A DNA stretch of 64,000 nucleotides from Blastococcus sp. TML/M2B (GCF_016612865.1 NZ_JAENZZ010000002.1:62001-126000); one strand, 5' to 3'; shown: positions 9,930 through 20,945, counted from the first letter of the stretch. The notes: generated by a model from the sequence alone, not told the origin. Program-made: numbers and translations.

Positions 9930-11063
9930 ATGAGCTCTCCGGTCCCCTCCCGCATCCGCTGGCGGCGCGGGGCGGTGACGGCCGTGGGGCGCGGCTGGCG
10001 CGACGCGCTGGAGCTGACCGTCGCGGTGCCCGAGGACGGCGAGGTCCGCGCGCTGGCCTACCCGTCGCTGGTCGGCGTCCCCCAGGTCGGCGACGACGTG
10101 CTGCTCAACACGACCGCCTGGGCGCAGAACCTCGGCACCGGCGGCTACGCGCTCGTCGTCGCCGTCCCCGACCGGCTGCCGGCCGACCCGACCGGCCCCG
10201 GTCACCTGGTCAAGGCCCGCTACACGCCGCTGCAGGTGACCGTGCAGGGGGTCGACGAGCAGGACACCGAGCACCACGCCGCGCTCGCCGAGGCCGACTC
10301 GCTGGACGGGATGCCGGTGGTCGTGGCCGATCTGCACTCGGCGCTGCCGGCGGTGCTCATCGGCGCGCTGGCCACCGACCCCGACCTGAAGGTCGCCTAC
10401 GTGATGACCGACGGCGGAGCGCTCGCCGCCGGCTTCTCCCGGACGATCGACGTCCTGCACAAGTCGCTGGCCGGCGTCGTCACCGTGGGCCAGTCGTTCG
10501 GCGGGGACGTCGAGGCGGTCACCGTGCACACCGGTCTGCTGGCCGCCCGGCACGTGCTCGGCGCCGACCTCGTCGTCGTCACCCAGGGGCCGGGCAACCT
10601 GGGCACCGGCACGCCGTGGGGCTTCTCCGGCGTCGCCGCCGGTGAGGCGTGCAACGCCGTCACCGTCCTCGGCGGGCAGGCGATCGGCGCCCTGCGCATC
10701 TCCGACGCCGACCCGCGGCCGCGGCACCGCGGGGTGTCGCACCACTCGCTGACCGCGTTCGGCCGGGTCGCCCTGGGCGGGGTGACGCTGGTGGCCCCGC
10801 GCGGGCTCGGCTCGGAGCTCGGCGCCCAGGTCGACGAGGACCTCGCCGGGCAGCCGGCCCGCAACCCGGTGGTGTGGGTGGACACCGACGGCCTCGAGGA
10901 CGCGCTCGGCCTCTCCCCCATCCCGCTGCGCACGATGGGCCGCGGCATGCCCGAGGAGCGCGCCTACTTCCTCGCCGCGGCCGCCGCCGGCCGCTACGCC
11001 GCGCTGTCCGTTCCGGAAGAGGACATCGAAACGGGACCACCGACGCCCGTGCCGAACGACTGA
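9930..11063 (+). CDS. DUF3866 family protein
   Basis: 377-aa cytoplasmic protein matching actinobacterial DUF3866 proteins, which are regularly encoded between pafB and pafA. It has a beta-rich N-terminus and an alpha/beta C-terminal part with conserved glycine-rich and acidic segments (PVVVADLHSALPAVLIGAL, VTQGPGNLGTGTPWGFSG). No catalytic site can be named with confidence. It lies on the opposite strand to the pupylation genes and appears leaderless (TAGCCT 6 bases before ATG). Its link to proteasome function is by position only. Confidence 0.87.
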   Translation: MSSPVPSRIRWRRGAVTAVGRGWRDALELTVAVPEDGEVRALAYPSLVGVPQVGDDVLLNTTAWAQNLGTGGYALVVAVPDRLPADPTGPGHLVKARYTPLQVTVQGVDEQDTEHHAALAEADSLDGMPVVVADLHSALPAVLIGALATDPDLKVAYVMTDGGALAAGFSRTIDVLHKSLAGVVTVGQSFGGDVEAVTVHTGLLAARHVLGADLVVVTQGPGNLGTGTPWGFSGVAAGEACNAVTVLGGQAIGALRISDADPRPRHRGVSHHSLTAFGRVALGGVTLVAPRGLGSELGAQVDEDLAGQPARNPVVWVDTDGLEDALGLSPIPLRTMGRGMPEERAYFLAAAAAGRYAALSVPEEDIETGPPTPVPND

Positions 11064-11075
11064 CCCGACCACGGA

Positions 11076-11132
11076 CTGTCGTGCCGAGTGGGCCCCGGAG
11101 GGGTCCGCGCAGGCGCGACGCAGCTGCTCAAC
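11076..11132. repeat. dispersed intergenic repeat, copy A
   Basis: About 55 bases whose reverse complement aligns at roughly 80% (my hand alignment) with 29285-29340. The shared core includes GCTGCGTCGC and GACCC-TCCGGG-CCCACT. Both copies sit in gaps between convergent genes (DUF3866/pafA here, PAC2/dGTPase there). The core GGGCCCC-GGAG-GGGTCC can form a hairpin. Confidence 0.55.
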
Positions 11133-11160
11133 GGCGGCCGGGGACGGCTCGTGGCCGCGG

Positions 11161-11179
11161 TGTGGTCCGGAGGACCACA
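11161..11179. terminator. hairpin between convergent DUF3866 and pafA genes
   Basis: 8-bp perfect inverted repeat TGTGGTCC/GGACCACA with a 3-base loop, two bases beyond the pafA stop. No T-run is present, as is common in high-GC actinobacteria. Confidence 0.45.
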
Positions 11180-11181
11180 GA

Positions 11182-12540
11182 TCACATAGACGCGATGAGC
11201 TTCTCGACGCGGTCGTCGACGGACTTGAACGGGTCCTTGCACAGCACGGTGCGCTGGGCCTGGTCGTTGAGCTTGAGGTGCACCCAGTCGACGGTGAAGT
11301 CGCGGCGCTTCTCCTGGGCGCGGCGGATGAACTCGCCGCGCAGCTTGGCCCGGGTGGTCTGGGGCGGCACGTTCTTGGCCTCGAAGACCCGCGGCTCGTG
11401 GGTCACCCGCTCCACCTGGCCGGCCCGCTCGAGCAGGTAGTAGAGGCCGCGGGTGCGGCTGATGTCGTGGTAGGCGAGGTCCATCTGGGCCACGCGCGGT
11501 GAGGACAGCGGCAGGTCGCGCTTGGTCCGGTAGCGCTCGATGAGGCTGTGCTTGATGGCCCAGTCGATCTCGCGGTCGATGAGGCTGAGGTCCTCGGTGT
11601 CGACGGCCTTGAGCACCCGCCCCCACAGCTCCAGCATCTGCCGGTGGACGGGGGTGACGCCCTCGCGGTCGGCGAACTCCAGGGCGCGGTCGTGGTACTC
11701 CCGCTGGATCTCCAGCGCCGACATCTCCTTGCCGTTGGACAGCCGCACCTTGCGCCGGCCGGTGATGTCGTGGCTGATCTCGCGGATGGCGCGGATCGGG
11801 TTCTCCAGCGTCATGTCGCGGATGGGCACGCCGGCCTCGATCATCCGCAGCACCAGGTCGGTCATCGCCACCTTGAGCAGCGTCGTCGTCTCGCTCATGT
11901 TCGAGTCGCCGACGATGACGTGCAGCCGGCGGTAGCGCTCGGCGTCGGCGTGCGGCTCGTCGCGGGTGTTGATGATCGGCCGCGAGCGGGTGGTGGCGCT
12001 GGAGACGCCCTCCCAGATGTGCTCGGCGCGCTGGCTGACGCAGTACACCGCGCCCCGCGGGGTCTGCAGCACCTTGCCGGCGCCGACGACGATCTGCCGG
12101 CTCACCAGGAAGGGGATGAGGACGTCGGCCAGCCGGGCGAACTCGCCGTGCCGGCCGACCAGGTAGTTCTCGTGGCAGCCGTAGCTGTTGCCGGCGGAGT
12201 CGGTGTTGTTCTTGAACAGGTAGATGTCGCCGCTGACGCCCTCCTCGGCCAGGCGCTGCTCGGCGTCGACCATCAGCCCCTCGAGGATCCGCTCGCCGGC
12301 CTTGTCGTGGACGACCAGCTCGGCGAGGTCGTCGCACTCGGCGGTGGCGTACTCGGGGTGGCTGCCGACGTCGAGGTAGAGCCGGGAGCCGTTGCGCAGG
12401 AAGACGTTGGAGCTGCGCCCCCAGGAGACGACCCGCCGGAACAGGTAGCGGGCGACCTCGTCCGGGGACAGCCGCCGCTGCCCCCGGAAGGTGCACGTGA
12501 CGCCGTACTCGGTCTCGATCCCGAAGATCCGTCGGTCCAC
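11182..12540 (-). CDS. pafA: Pup-protein ligase PafA
   Basis: Ligase joining the C-terminal glutamate of Pup to substrate lysines using ATP, in the glutamine synthetase-like fold. The 452-residue length equals the M. tuberculosis protein. Motifs: [11 protein letters not shown] (metal-binding glutamates), [17 protein letters not shown] with the catalytic-base aspartate at residue 57, [34 protein letters not shown], and the C-terminal domain ending [23 protein letters not shown]. The start is GTG 12540, preceded by TAGGCT at 6 bases, so probably leaderless and independently transcribed from prcBA. Confident assignment. Confidence 0.97.
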   Translation of the reverse strand: MDRRIFGIETEYGVTCTFRGQRRLSPDEVARYLFRRVVSWGRSSNVFLRNGSRLYLDVGSHPEYATAECDDLAELVVHDKAGERILEGLMVDAEQRLAEEGVSGDIYLFKNNTDSAGNSYGCHENYLVGRHGEFARLADVLIPFLVSRQIVVGAGKVLQTPRGAVYCVSQRAEHIWEGVSSATTRSRPIINTRDEPHADAERYRRLHVIVGDSNMSETTTLLKVAMTDLVLRMIEAGVPIRDMTLENPIRAIREISHDITGRRKVRLSNGKEMSALEIQREYHDRALEFADREGVTPVHRQMLELWGRVLKAVDTEDLSLIDREIDWAIKHSLIERYRTKRDLPLSSPRVAQMDLAYHDISRTRGLYYLLERAGQVERVTHEPRVFEAKNVPPQTTRAKLRGEFIRRAQEKRRDFTVDWVHLKLNDQAQRTVLCKDPFKSVDDRVEKLIASM

Positions 12541-12546
12541 GAGTCG

Positions 12547-12552
12547 AGCCTA
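12547..12552 (-). promoter_or_regulatory. -10 box TAGGCT upstream of pafA
   Basis: On the minus strand TAGGCT is followed by 6 bases and then the pafA GTG, matching the recurring leaderless arrangement in this window. Confidence 0.55.
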
Positions 12553-12571
12553 GGCGCCGGGAGGGACAGAG

Positions 12572-12593
12572 GCCCGGTGCGCGCGCACCGGGC
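12572..12593 (-). terminator. palindromic terminator after prcA
   Basis: A perfect 22-base palindrome made of GCCCGGTGC, GCGC and GCACCGGGC, 12 bases beyond the prcA stop and just upstream of the pafA promoter. It separates the prcBA and pafA transcripts. Confidence 0.6.
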
Positions 12594-12604
12594 GCTCCGG
12601 GCGC

Positions 12605-13486
12605 TCAGCCCTCGCCGCCGTCCTCGTCGTGGTCGTCGTACTCGTCGAACTGCGCCCCGCCGGCGGTGTCGGGGTTGGCCGGGTCGCCCAGGCCGGCCGG
12701 GGTGCCCGGCTCCGGGACGCTCGCGGCGTGCGCGGGCGTGGCGGGGGCGTCGGCCACGGCGTCCGGTGTGGGCTCGTCGCCCAGCAACGTGCGCAGCGCC
12801 GCCCCGGTGATCCGGCGGAACGCCCGCTTGGGGCGTCGCCGGTCCAGGACCGCGACCTCGAGCTGGGCGGCGGTGAGCCGGGTCCGCTCGCCGTGCGTGG
12901 CGCCGGCGGTGACCGGGCTGACCGCGGACAGCGCGCTGACCCCGACCTCGAGGGCGTCGGCCAGGCCCATGCCCGGGTGGAAGTGCTGGCGCAGGTGGCC
13001 GGTGACCGCCTCGGCCTGCCCGCCCATGACGACGAAGTCGGGCTCGTCGACGACCGAGCCGTCGAAGGTGAGCCGGTAGAGCTGGTCGGTCTCGGGGCGG
13101 TCGCCGACCTCGGCGACGCAGAGCTCGACCTCGTAGGGCTTCATCTGCTCGGTGAAGATCGCGCCGAGGGTCTGCGCGTAGGCGTTGGCGATCACCCGGC
13201 CGGTGACGTCGCGGCGGTTGTAGGAGTAGCCGCGGACGTCGGCCAGCCGCACGCCGGCCACCCGCAGGCTCTCGAACTCGCTGTACCGGCCGACGGCGGC
13301 GAAGCCCAGGCGGTCGTAGAGCTCGCCCACCTTGTGCAGCGTGGAGCTGGGGTTCTCGGCGATGAACAGGACGCCGTCGGCGTAGGTGACGACGGCGACG
13401 CTGCGGCCGCGGGAGATGCCCTTGCGGGCGTACTCCGAGCGGTCCCGCATGACCTGCTCGGCGGAGGCGTAGTACGGCACGGTCAT
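12605..13486 (-). CDS. prcA: 20S proteasome alpha subunit PrcA
   Basis: Non-catalytic gate-forming subunit of the bacterial 20S proteasome, 293 aa. The N-terminal gating segment ([20 protein letters not shown]) is followed by the proteasome fold ([57 protein letters not shown]). The core ends near residue 235 ([15 protein letters not shown]). A proline/alanine-rich tail of about 55 residues ends in an acidic patch ([13 protein letters not shown]), longer than the M. tuberculosis tail. The start codon is 2 bases after the prcB stop, ensuring co-translation with its partner. Confidence 0.96.
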   Translation of the reverse strand: MTVPYYASAEQVMRDRSEYARKGISRGRSVAVVTYADGVLFIAENPSSTLHKVGELYDRLGFAAVGRYSEFESLRVAGVRLADVRGYSYNRRDVTGRVIANAYAQTLGAIFTEQMKPYEVELCVAEVGDRPETDQLYRLTFDGSVVDEPDFVVMGGQAEAVTGHLRQHFHPGMGLADALEVGVSALSAVSPVTAGATHGERTRLTAAQLEVAVLDRRRPKRAFRRITGAALRTLLGDEPTPDAVADAPATPAHAASVPEPGTPAGLGDPANPDTAGGAQFDEYDDHDEDGGEG

Positions 13487-13488
13487 GG

Positions 13489-14346
13489 TCAGGCCTCCCG
13501 CGTCGTGGTGCCGCTGTCGGCGGCGGCCCGCTCGGTGACGATCGTGTCGGCGACGGCGGCGACCTCGGCGTCGGTCAGCCGCACCGCACCCTCGGCGTCC
13601 ACCCGGTAGACGATCGGGTAGAGCCGGCGCACCGGGTCGGGCCCGCCGGTCGCGGAGTCGTCGTCGGCGGCGTCGTAGAGCGCCTCGACGACGGTGCGGG
13701 TGGCGCTGCCTGCGGCCAGGCCCGGCCGCCAGGTCTTCTTCAGCGAGTTCTTCGCGAACAGCGAGCCGGAGCCGACGGCGGCGTAGCCGCGCTCCTCGTA
13801 GTTCCCGCCGGTCACGTCGTAGCTGAAGATCCGGCCGGGGGCGTTGCCCTCGGCGGCGTCGAGGTCGAACCCGGCGAACAGCGGGACGACGGCGAGGCCC
13901 TGCATCGCCGCCCCCAGGTTGCCGCGGATCATCGCGGCGAGGCGGTTGGCCTTGCCGTCGAGGGACATCGTCAGGCCCTCGATCTTCTCGTAGTGCTCGA
14001 GCTCGACCTGGTACAGCTTCACCATCTCGATGGCGATGCCGGCGGCGCCGGCGATGCCGATCACGCTGTAGGAGTCGGCCGGGTAGACCTTCTCGATGTC
14101 CCGGCTGGAGATCAGGTTGCCCATCGTGGCGCGGCGGTCGCCACCCATGAGGACGCCGCCGTCGTAGGTGACGGCCACGATCGTCGTGCCGTGCGGGGCG
14201 AGGTCCCCCACGGGCGCGGTCGGTACGGGGCGGCGGCCGGGCAGGAGGTCAGGCGCCGCAGTGGCGAGGAAGTCGGTGAACGAGGAGCCCACCCGGTCCA
14301 GGTAGGCGGGCGGGAAGCCGCTCCGGCCGGTCGACGAGTCGTTCAC
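13489..14346 (-). CDS. prcB: 20S proteasome beta subunit PrcB
   Basis: Catalytic threonine-protease subunit, 285 aa. A propeptide of about 53 residues ends at HG before [21 protein letters not shown], so Thr54 becomes the N-terminal nucleophile after self-processing. Other core segments are [17 protein letters not shown] and [25 protein letters not shown]. The start is GTG 14346 with GGAGAGGGAG just upstream. This GTG overlaps the TGA of the endonuclease VII-like gene (GTGA), so translation is coupled to that gene, with prcA following after 2 bases. Confidence 0.96.
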   Translation of the reverse strand: MNDSSTGRSGFPPAYLDRVGSSFTDFLATAAPDLLPGRRPVPTAPVGDLAPHGTTIVAVTYDGGVLMGGDRRATMGNLISSRDIEKVYPADSYSVIGIAGAAGIAIEMVKLYQVELEHYEKIEGLTMSLDGKANRLAAMIRGNLGAAMQGLAVVPLFAGFDLDAAEGNAPGRIFSYDVTGGNYEERGYAAVGSGSLFAKNSLKKTWRPGLAAGSATRTVVEALYDAADDDSATGGPDPVRRLYPIVYRVDAEGAVRLTDAEVAAVADTIVTERAAADSGTTTREA

Positions 14347-15101
14347 GCATCTCCCTCTCCCGCCTGCTCGCGCCGGCGTGCACCGCTGGTCCGCCCGGTG
14401 CTCCGCGTGCTGGTCCCGCGCGCCGCCGGGCGTCGCTGCGACCCTACCGGCGGCTCCCCCGGGCGGCTGGCCGCATCGGCCTCCGCCGCTGACGCCTCCA
14501 CGAGCCTGGCGATCGCCTGCTCCTGGGCGTGGTGCTGCAGGTAGAAGACGGCTCTCTGCAGGACGACGGGGTCGTCCCGGAACTGGCCGAGCCCACCATT
14601 GCAGTTGAAGCAGAGCAGGGCTCGCACGATCCCGCTCGAATGATCATGATCAACATGGACGGCCGGCGCGGCGCGGCAGATGGCGCAGAGCCCGCCCTGC
14701 GCCTCGAGCATCGCGTCGGCTTCTTCAGCCGTGATGCCGTACCGACGCTTCAGGTGGTAGGTCCGCTCACCGCCGACGAGATCCTTCGATTTTCGTCCGC
14801 GGACGTTGTGGCACGGCTTGCAGTAGGAGGCGCGGCCGGTCGCTGACGCGGCGTTCCGACCGAAGGACTCGAACGGCAGAACTTCGCCGCAGTCCGGGCA
14901 CCATTTGTGCCCTGCGGGGACAGCGATGTCTCGAGGGTGCCGACGCCGTGGGGGCCCGACCCGGTCGTCACGACTCGCACGATGCCGCCGGCGCGCATGA
15001 GCCCGGCAGTAGAAGGCATAGCCATCGCGTGAATTCTTGTTCCGGGTGAACTCGTCGATCGGCCGGTCCTCACCGCAATCGCGGCAGAATTTTGTTTCCA
15101 T
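14343..15101 (-). CDS. endonuclease VII-like HNH protein inside the Pup operon
   Basis: 252-aa protein with two zinc-binding modules (CRDCG...YCRAH at residues 6-35, CPDCG...CKPCH at 68-97) and a C-terminal HNH/endonuclease VII domain at about 139-180 ([29 protein letters not shown]). The T4 homologue cleaves branched DNA; here the substrate is unknown. The last 45 residues are low-complexity. I start at the ATG at 15101 since the longer frame overlaps pup. No Shine-Dalgarno is visible. The gene lies between pup and prcB and its stop overlaps the prcB GTG. Its 5' part is clearly less GC-rich than its neighbours, hinting at a later insertion, although similar genes occur at this place in some other actinobacteria. 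Confidence 0.85.
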   Translation of the reverse strand: METKFCRDCGEDRPIDEFTRNKNSRDGYAFYCRAHARRRHRASRDDRVGPPRRRHPRDIAVPAGHKWCPDCGEVLPFESFGRNAASATGRASYCKPCHNVRGRKSKDLVGGERTYHLKRRYGITAEEADAMLEAQGGLCAICRAAPAVHVDHDHSSGIVRALLCFNCNGGLGQFRDDPVVLQRAVFYLQHHAQEQAIARLVEASAAEADAASRPGEPPVGSQRRPAARGTSTRSTGRTSGARRREQAGEGDA

Positions 15102-15129
15102 CAGAGGGAGAGATACGGAACAAGATCGT

Positions 15130-15339
15130 TCACTGACCCCCTTTTTGTACGTACGAGCGAACGAAGTCCTCGGCATTGGACTCGAGGACCTCGTCGATCT
15201 CATCCAAGATGGAATCGACGTCGTCGCTCATCTCCTGGCGCCGCTCGGCGGCCTCGGTGTCGACCGAGGCCTCGACCTCGTCGGTCTCCTCGCGCGAGCG
15301 CGTCGCCTTCTGCTGCCCGCCGGTGTCCTTGGTGGCCAT
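15130..15339 (-). CDS. pup: prokaryotic ubiquitin-like protein Pup
   Basis: 69-aa intrinsically disordered modifier ending in GGQ, so the terminal glutamine must be deamidated by Dop before ligation by PafA. The C-terminal half (MSDDVDSILDEIDEVLESNAEDFVRSYVQKGGQ region) contains the helix that docks in the ARC/Mpa coiled coil and the PafA groove. GGGAGGGG lies about 6 bases before the ATG. It is transcribed after dop and before the endonuclease-like gene and prcBA. Confidence 0.98.
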   Translation of the reverse strand: MATKDTGGQQKATRSREETDEVEASVDTEAAERRQEMSDDVDSILDEIDEVLESNAEDFVRSYVQKGGQ

Positions 15340-15428
15340 GGCCTGCCCCTCCCGTCGTGGGAACTGCTGCTGCGGCTGAAGCTACCCGCCGGGTGCGACA
15401 TCCGGGGGCCGGCGGACGGGCCTGTGGA

Positions 15429-16934
15429 TCACCGGCCGGTGATCGTGTCCACCAGGTCGCGGGCCGTCGCGGAGGCCTCGAACAGCGCGCCCACGTGCTC
15501 GCGGGTGCCGCGCAGCGGCTCCATGGTCGGGATGCGCACCAGGTTGTCCCGGCCGAGGTCGAACACCACCGAGTCCCAGGAGGCGGCAGCGACCTGGGCC
15601 GGGAACCGGCGCAGGCACTCGCCGCGGAAGTAGGCGCGGGTGTCCTCCGGCGCGTGCACCACCGCGCGGTCCACCTCCTCGTCGGTGAGCAGCCGCTGCA
15701 TCGAGCCGCGCGCCACGAGCCGGTTGTAGAGGCCCTTGTCCGGGCGCACGTCGGAGTACTGCAGGTCGACCAGCTTGAGCCGGGAGTCGCCCCACGCGAG
15801 CCCGTCGCGCGAGCGGTACCCCTCGAGCAGCCGCAGCTTGGCCGGCCAGTCCAGCCGGTCGGCGCAGCGCATCGGGTCGATCGCGAGGTCCTCGAGCACC
15901 TCGGCCCACCGGCGCAGCACGTCGTCGGTCTGCTCGTCGCCCTCCCCGTGCTGCGCGACGAACTTCTGCGCCAGCTCCAGGTAGCACTGCTGCAGCTCCA
16001 GCGCGGTCATCCGCCGACCGTCGCGCAGCCGCACCTGGTAGGTCAGGGACGGGTCGTGGCTCACCGCCCGCAGCGCCTCCACCGGCTCCTCCAGCGAGAG
16101 GTCGCGCGGCAGGAACCGGGCCTCGATCATCGCCAGCACCAGCGACGTCGTCCCGACCTTGAGGTAGGTGGACAGCTCGGCCAGGTTCGCGTCGCCGATG
16201 ATGACGTGCAGCCGGCGGTACTTGTCGGCGTCGGCGTGCGGCTCGTCGCGGGTGTTGATGATCGGCCGCTTCAGCGTCGTCTCCAGGCCCACCTCGACCT
16301 CGAAGAAGTCGGCGCGCTGGGAGAGCTGGAAGCCCGGCGTCCGGCTCTCCACCCCGATGCCCACCCGCCCGGCGCCGGCGAACACCTGCCGGGTCACGAA
16401 GAAGGGCACCAGGCCGCGGATGATGTCGACGAACGGCGTCCGGCGGTCCATCAGGTAGTTCTCGTGGGCGCCGTAGGACGCGCCCTTGCCGTCGGTGTTG
16501 TTCTTGTACAGCTGGATGGGGCTGGTGCCCGGCACGAGCGCGGCCCGGCGGGTGGCCTCGGCCATCACCCGCTCCCCCGCCTTGTCCCAGAGGACGATGT
16601 CGCGCGGGGTGGTCACCTCCGGCGTCGAGTACTCGGGGTGCGCGTGGTCGACGTAGAGCCGCGCGCCGTTGGTCAGGATGACGTTGGCCATCCCGGTGTC
16701 CTCGTCCAGGTCGTTGTGGTCCAGCGCCTGGGCCGGGGTGAGGTCGAACCCGCGCGCGTCGCGCAGCGGCGACTCCTCCTCGAAGTCCCACCGCGGTCGG
16801 CGGCGCGTCGGCGCCTCGGCCACCGACCAGGCGTTGACCACCTGGCTGGACAGCGTCGTGGGGTTGGCCGTCGGCGCCCCCGGCACGGAGATGCCGTACT
16901 CGACCTCGGTGCCCATGACCCGCCGCACGCTCAT
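15429..16934 (-). CDS. dop: Pup deamidase/depupylase Dop
   Basis: Dop converts Pup-GGQ to Pup-GGE and removes Pup from substrates, using bound nucleotide. 501 aa, homologous to Paf[15 protein letters not shown] (metal site), the Dop-specific loop around [37 protein letters not shown] with the catalytic aspartate at residue 96, [20 protein letters not shown] and [22 protein letters not shown]. The longer loop and [15 protein letters not shown] distinguish it from PafA. The ATG is preceded by TAGGGT at 6 bases, so transcription of the dop-pup unit is probably leaderless. Confidence 0.97.
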   Translation of the reverse strand: MSVRRVMGTEVEYGISVPGAPTANPTTLSSQVVNAWSVAEAPTRRRPRWDFEEESPLRDARGFDLTPAQALDHNDLDEDTGMANVILTNGARLYVDHAHPEYSTPEVTTPRDIVLWDKAGERVMAEATRRAALVPGTSPIQLYKNNTDGKGASYGAHENYLMDRRTPFVDIIRGLVPFFVTRQVFAGAGRVGIGVESRTPGFQLSQRADFFEVEVGLETTLKRPIINTRDEPHADADKYRRLHVIIGDANLAELSTYLKVGTTSLVLAMIEARFLPRDLSLEEPVEALRAVSHDPSLTYQVRLRDGRRMTALELQQCYLELAQKFVAQHGEGDEQTDDVLRRWAEVLEDLAIDPMRCADRLDWPAKLRLLEGYRSRDGLAWGDSRLKLVDLQYSDVRPDKGLYNRLVARGSMQRLLTDEEVDRAVVHAPEDTRAYFRGECLRRFPAQVAAASWDSVVFDLGRDNLVRIPTMEPLRGTREHVGALFEASATARDLVDTITGR

Positions 16935-16940
16935 GAGCCA

Positions 16941-16946
16941 ACCCTA
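16941..16946 (-). promoter_or_regulatory. -10 box TAGGGT upstream of dop
   Basis: On the minus strand TAGGGT is followed by 6 bases and the dop ATG, the leaderless arrangement repeated elsewhere in the window. Confidence 0.5.
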
Positions 16947-16971
16947 GGCCGGACGGCGCCCCGGGGACGGC

Positions 16972-17008
16972 GACGGCCCGGCCCCCGCCGTGCGGGGACC
17001 GGGCCGTC
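16972..17008 (-). terminator. hairpin downstream of arc/mpa
   Basis: 10-bp perfect inverted repeat GACGGCCCGG/CCGGGCCGTC with a 17-base loop, 16 bases beyond the ATPase stop and before the dop promoter. Confidence 0.55.
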
Positions 17009-17023
17009 GGTGCGTGCGTGCGC

Positions 17024-18805
17024 CTACAGGTACTGGCCGGTGTTCGTGGCCGTGTCGATCGCGCGACCGGACTCGTTGCCCTTGCCGCTGATCAGCGTGC
17101 GGATGTAGACGATCCGCTCGCCCTTCTTGCCCGAGATCCGCGCCCAGTCGTCGGGGTTGGTCGTGTTGGGCAGGTCCTCGTTCTCCTTGAACTCGTCGAC
17201 GCAGGCCTGCATGAGGTGGCCCACCCGCAGGCCGCCGGTGCCGGTCTCCAGCCGCTCCTTGATCGCCATCTTCTTGGCGCGGTCGACGATGTTCTGCAGC
17301 ATGGCGCCGGAGTTGAAGTCCTTGAAGTACAGGACCTCCTTGTCACCGTTGGCGTAGGTGACCTCGAGGAAGCGGTTCTCCTCGACCTCGGTGTACATGC
17401 GCTCGACGGTGCGCTGGATCATCCCGGCGATCGTCGCCTCGCGGCTGCCGCCGTGCTCGGCCAGGTCGTCGGGGTGAAGCGGCAGCGTCGGCAGCAGGTA
17501 CTTGCTGAAGATGTCCCGCGCGGCCTCGGCGTCCGGCCGCTCGATCTTGATCTTCACGTCGAGCCGGCCGGGCCGCAGGATCGCCGGGTCGATCATGTCC
17601 TCCCGGTTGGAGGCGCCGATGACGATGACGTTCTCCAGGCCCTCGACGCCGTCGATCTCGCTGAGCAGCTGCGGCACGATCGTCGACTCGACGTCCGAGG
17701 AGACCCCCGACCCGCGGGTGCGGAAGATCGAGTCCATCTCGTCGAAGAACACGATGACCGGCGTGCCCTCGCTGGCCTTCTCCCGCGCCCGTTGGAACAC
17801 CAGGCGGATGTGCCGCTCGGTCTCGCCGACGTACTTGTTGAGCAGCTCGGGACCCTTGATGTTGAGGAAGTAGGACTTCCCCTGCCCCTCGCCCTTGAGC
17901 GCCGACACCTTCTTGGCCAGGGAATTGGCGACCGCCTTGGCGATCAGCGTCTTGCCGCACCCGGGCGGGCCGTACAGCAGGATGCCCTTCGGCGGTCGCA
18001 GCTGGTACTCGCGGAACAGGTCCGCGTGCAGGAACGGCAGCTCGACGGCGTCGCGGATCTGCTCGATCTGCCGCGACAGCCCGCCGATGTCGGCGTAGTC
18101 GATGTCGGGGACCTCTTCGAGGACGAGCTCCTCGACCTCGCTCTTCGGGATCCGCTCGTACACGTAGCCCGAGCGCGCTTCCAGCAGCAGCGAGTCCCCC
18201 ACCCGCAGCGGCTGGTCGGTCAGCGAGTCGGCCAGGTAGACGACCCGCTCCTCGTCGGTGTGCCCGATGACCAGGGCGCGCTGGGTGACGCCGTCGACCG
18301 GCTCGAGCAGCTCCTTGAGCATGACGACGTCGCCGGCGCGCTCGAACCCGCGCGCCTCGACGACGTTCATCGCCTCGTTGAGCATGACCTCCTGGCCGGG
18401 GCGCAGGTCCAGGCCCTCCACGTTCGGCGAGAGGGTCACCCGCATCTTGCGGCCGCTGGTGAAGACGTCGACCGAACCGTCCTCGTGCCGCTCCAGGAAG
18501 ACGCCGTAGCCGGACGGCGGCTGACCGAGCCGGTCCACCTCCTCCTTGAGCGTGACCAGCTGCTCGCGGGCGTCGCGCAGCGTCGAGGCGAGCTTGTCGT
18601 TCCGCTCGGACAGGAAGGCTGCGCGGCCCTCCGCCTCGGAGATCCGTTCCTCCAGCGCCCGCGCCTGGCGGGGGCTGTCGGCCACCTTGCGGCGCAGCAG
18701 CGCGATCTCCTCCTCGAGGTAGGAGATCTGCGTCAGCAGCGCGGCGACGTCACGCTCGCGCCGCGCCTTCGTCTCGTCGGGACCATCGATCGGACCTGGG
18801 CCCAT
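17024..18805 (-). CDS. arc: proteasome-associated AAA+ ATPase ARC/Mpa
   Basis: Hexameric unfoldase that recognises pupylated proteins and feeds them to the 20S core; 593 aa. Order: N-terminal coiled coil (about 15-75, Pup binding), tandem OB domains (about 80-220), AAA module with GPPGCGKT (Walker A), [10 protein letters not shown] (Walker B) and [19 protein letters not shown]. The C-terminus ends GQYL, the docking motif that opens the PrcA gate. I start at the ATG at 18805 because GGAGG lies 6 bases upstream; an ATG five codons earlier is less likely. The next gene rightwards is trmI, as in M. tuberculosis. Confidence 0.96.
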   Translation of the reverse strand: MGPGPIDGPDETKARRERDVAALLTQISYLEEEIALLRRKVADSPRQARALEERISEAEGRAAFLSERNDKLASTLRDAREQLVTLKEEVDRLGQPPSGYGVFLERHEDGSVDVFTSGRKMRVTLSPNVEGLDLRPGQEVMLNEAMNVVEARGFERAGDVVMLKELLEPVDGVTQRALVIGHTDEERVVYLADSLTDQPLRVGDSLLLEARSGYVYERIPKSEVEELVLEEVPDIDYADIGGLSRQIEQIRDAVELPFLHADLFREYQLRPPKGILLYGPPGCGKTLIAKAVANSLAKKVSALKGEGQGKSYFLNIKGPELLNKYVGETERHIRLVFQRAREKASEGTPVIVFFDEMDSIFRTRGSGVSSDVESTIVPQLLSEIDGVEGLENVIVIGASNREDMIDPAILRPGRLDVKIKIERPDAEAARDIFSKYLLPTLPLHPDDLAEHGGSREATIAGMIQRTVERMYTEVEENRFLEVTYANGDKEVLYFKDFNSGAMLQNIVDRAKKMAIKERLETGTGGLRVGHLMQACVDEFKENEDLPNTTNPDDWARISGKKGERIVYIRTLISGKGNESGRAIDTATNTGQYL

Positions 18806-18891
18806 CGCGCACCTCCGCACATTCGGGGGAGCCAGGACGCAAATCTATACACGCGCGACGACAGTTCGCCGGGGGCTCGCGCGGGGTCCGT

Positions 18892-18916
18892 GGCTCCCCG
18901 CGCAGGGCGGGGAGCC
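18892..18916 (-). terminator. hairpin downstream of trmI
   Basis: 10-bp perfect inverted repeat GGCTCCCCGC/GCGGGGAGCC with a 5-base loop, directly after the trmI stop and before the arc start. Confidence 0.6.
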
Positions 18917-18919
18917 GGG

Positions 18920-19900
<981 letters not shown>

Positions 19901-19901
19901 C

Positions 19902-19907
19902 TAGCCT
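19902..19907 (+). promoter_or_regulatory. -10 box TAGCCT upstream of the RecB-like gene
   Basis: TAGCCT is followed by 7 bases and the ATG at 19915, with no ribosome binding site between; consistent with a leaderless transcript. Confidence 0.5.
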
Positions 19908-19914
19908 CGGACCC

Positions 19915-20868
19915 ATGACGCTGACGGTGGAGACGACCACGCCGCTCGCGCCCGACGCCGGGCCCGCCCCGGCCCCGGAGCAGGCGGCCGACCGCGCACC
20001 GCGCCGGCCCTCCCTCTCCCCCAGCCGCGCCGCGGACTTCAAGACGTGCCCGCTGCTCTACCGGTTCCGCACGATCGACCGGCTCCCCGAGCGCAAGAGC
20101 CTGGCCATGGTCCGGGGCACGCTGGTGCACTCGGTGCTCGAACGGCTCTACGACCTGCCCGCCGCGCAGCGCACGGTCGCCGGCGCGCTGGACCTGCTCG
20201 AGCCCGCCTGGGCCGACCTGCAGGCCGAGCCCGGCGTCGCCGACCTGTTCTCCGCCGCTCAGGGCGAGGGCGCCGAGACCGACGTGAACGCCCCCGAGTC
20301 CGTCGAGGCGTGGCTGGCCTCGGCCGGCAGGCTGGTCGAGCGCTACTTCACCCTCGAGGACCCGACCCGCATCGAGCCCGCCGGCCGCGAGGAACTGGTC
20401 GAGGTCACCCTCCCCGACGGGCTGCTGCTGCGCGGCTTCGTCGACCGGCTGGACGTCGCCCCGAGCGGTGCGCTGCGGGTCGTCGACTACAAGACCGGCT
20501 CGATGCCCCGCGAGGCGTTCGAGAACAAGGCCCTGTTCCAGATGAAGTTCTACGCGCTGGTGCTGTGGCGCACCCGCGGCGTGGTGGCCGCCCAGCTCAA
20601 GCTGATCTACCTCGGCGACGGCGATGCGCTCACCTACGCCCCGGACGAGCAGGAGCTGCTGCGCTTCGAGCGGACGCTCCAGGCGATCTGGTCGGCGATC
20701 GAGCGGGCCGCAAGCACCGGCGACTTCCGCCCGAACCGGTCCCGGCTGTGCGGCTGGTGCGACCACCAGGCCGTCTGCCCCGCCTTCGGCGGCACTCCCC
20801 CGCCGTTCCCCGCCGAGGCCGCCGCGGCGGCGGGCTGGCGGACCCTCCCGGTCGTCGAGCGGGGCTGA
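19915..20868 (+). CDS. RecB-family PD-(D/E)XK exonuclease
   Basis: 317-aa single-domain nuclease of the RecB C-terminal/Cas4-like family. It shows SLSPSRAADFKTCPLLYRF (first conserved cysteine), MVRGTLVHSVLERL (QxxxY/H motif region), LLLRGFVDRLDV (Asp), LRVVDYKTGSMP (DxK catalytic strand) and the terminal cluster CGWCDHQAVCPAF. The four cysteines could hold an iron-sulfur cluster, as in AddB/Cas4 relatives. It is divergent from trmI, as Rv2119 is from Rv2118c. It probably acts in DNA repair; the pathway is not established from sequence. Confidence 0.9.
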   Translation: MTLTVETTTPLAPDAGPAPAPEQAADRAPRRPSLSPSRAADFKTCPLLYRFRTIDRLPERKSLAMVRGTLVHSVLERLYDLPAAQRTVAGALDLLEPAWADLQAEPGVADLFSAAQGEGAETDVNAPESVEAWLASAGRLVERYFTLEDPTRIEPAGREELVEVTLPDGLLLRGFVDRLDVAPSGALRVVDYKTGSMPREAFENKALFQMKFYALVLWRTRGVVAAQLKLIYLGDGDALTYAPDEQELLRFERTLQAIWSAIERAASTGDFRPNRSRLCGWCDHQAVCPAFGGTPPPFPAEAAAAAGWRTLPVVERG

Positions 20869-20890
20869 CCCCGGCGCGCGAGCGGGAAGA

Positions 20891-20945
20891 CTCCGCCAGG
20901 CGTGCGCGCCCCAGGCAGCAGCCTTCTGTCGCCCGCCTGGCGGAG
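20891..20945 (+). terminator. inverted repeat after the RecB-like gene
   Basis: 12-bp perfect arms CTCCGCCAGGCG/CGCCTGGCGGAG with a 31-base loop, beginning 22 bases past the stop codon. Confidence 0.45.

Noticed and set aside
14343-15101. Homing endonuclease interpretation of the HNH gene in the Pup operon
   Set aside because: It interrupts no gene or intron, is translationally coupled to prcB and matches the endonuclease VII domain rather than LAGLIDADG or GIY-YIG homing enzymes.
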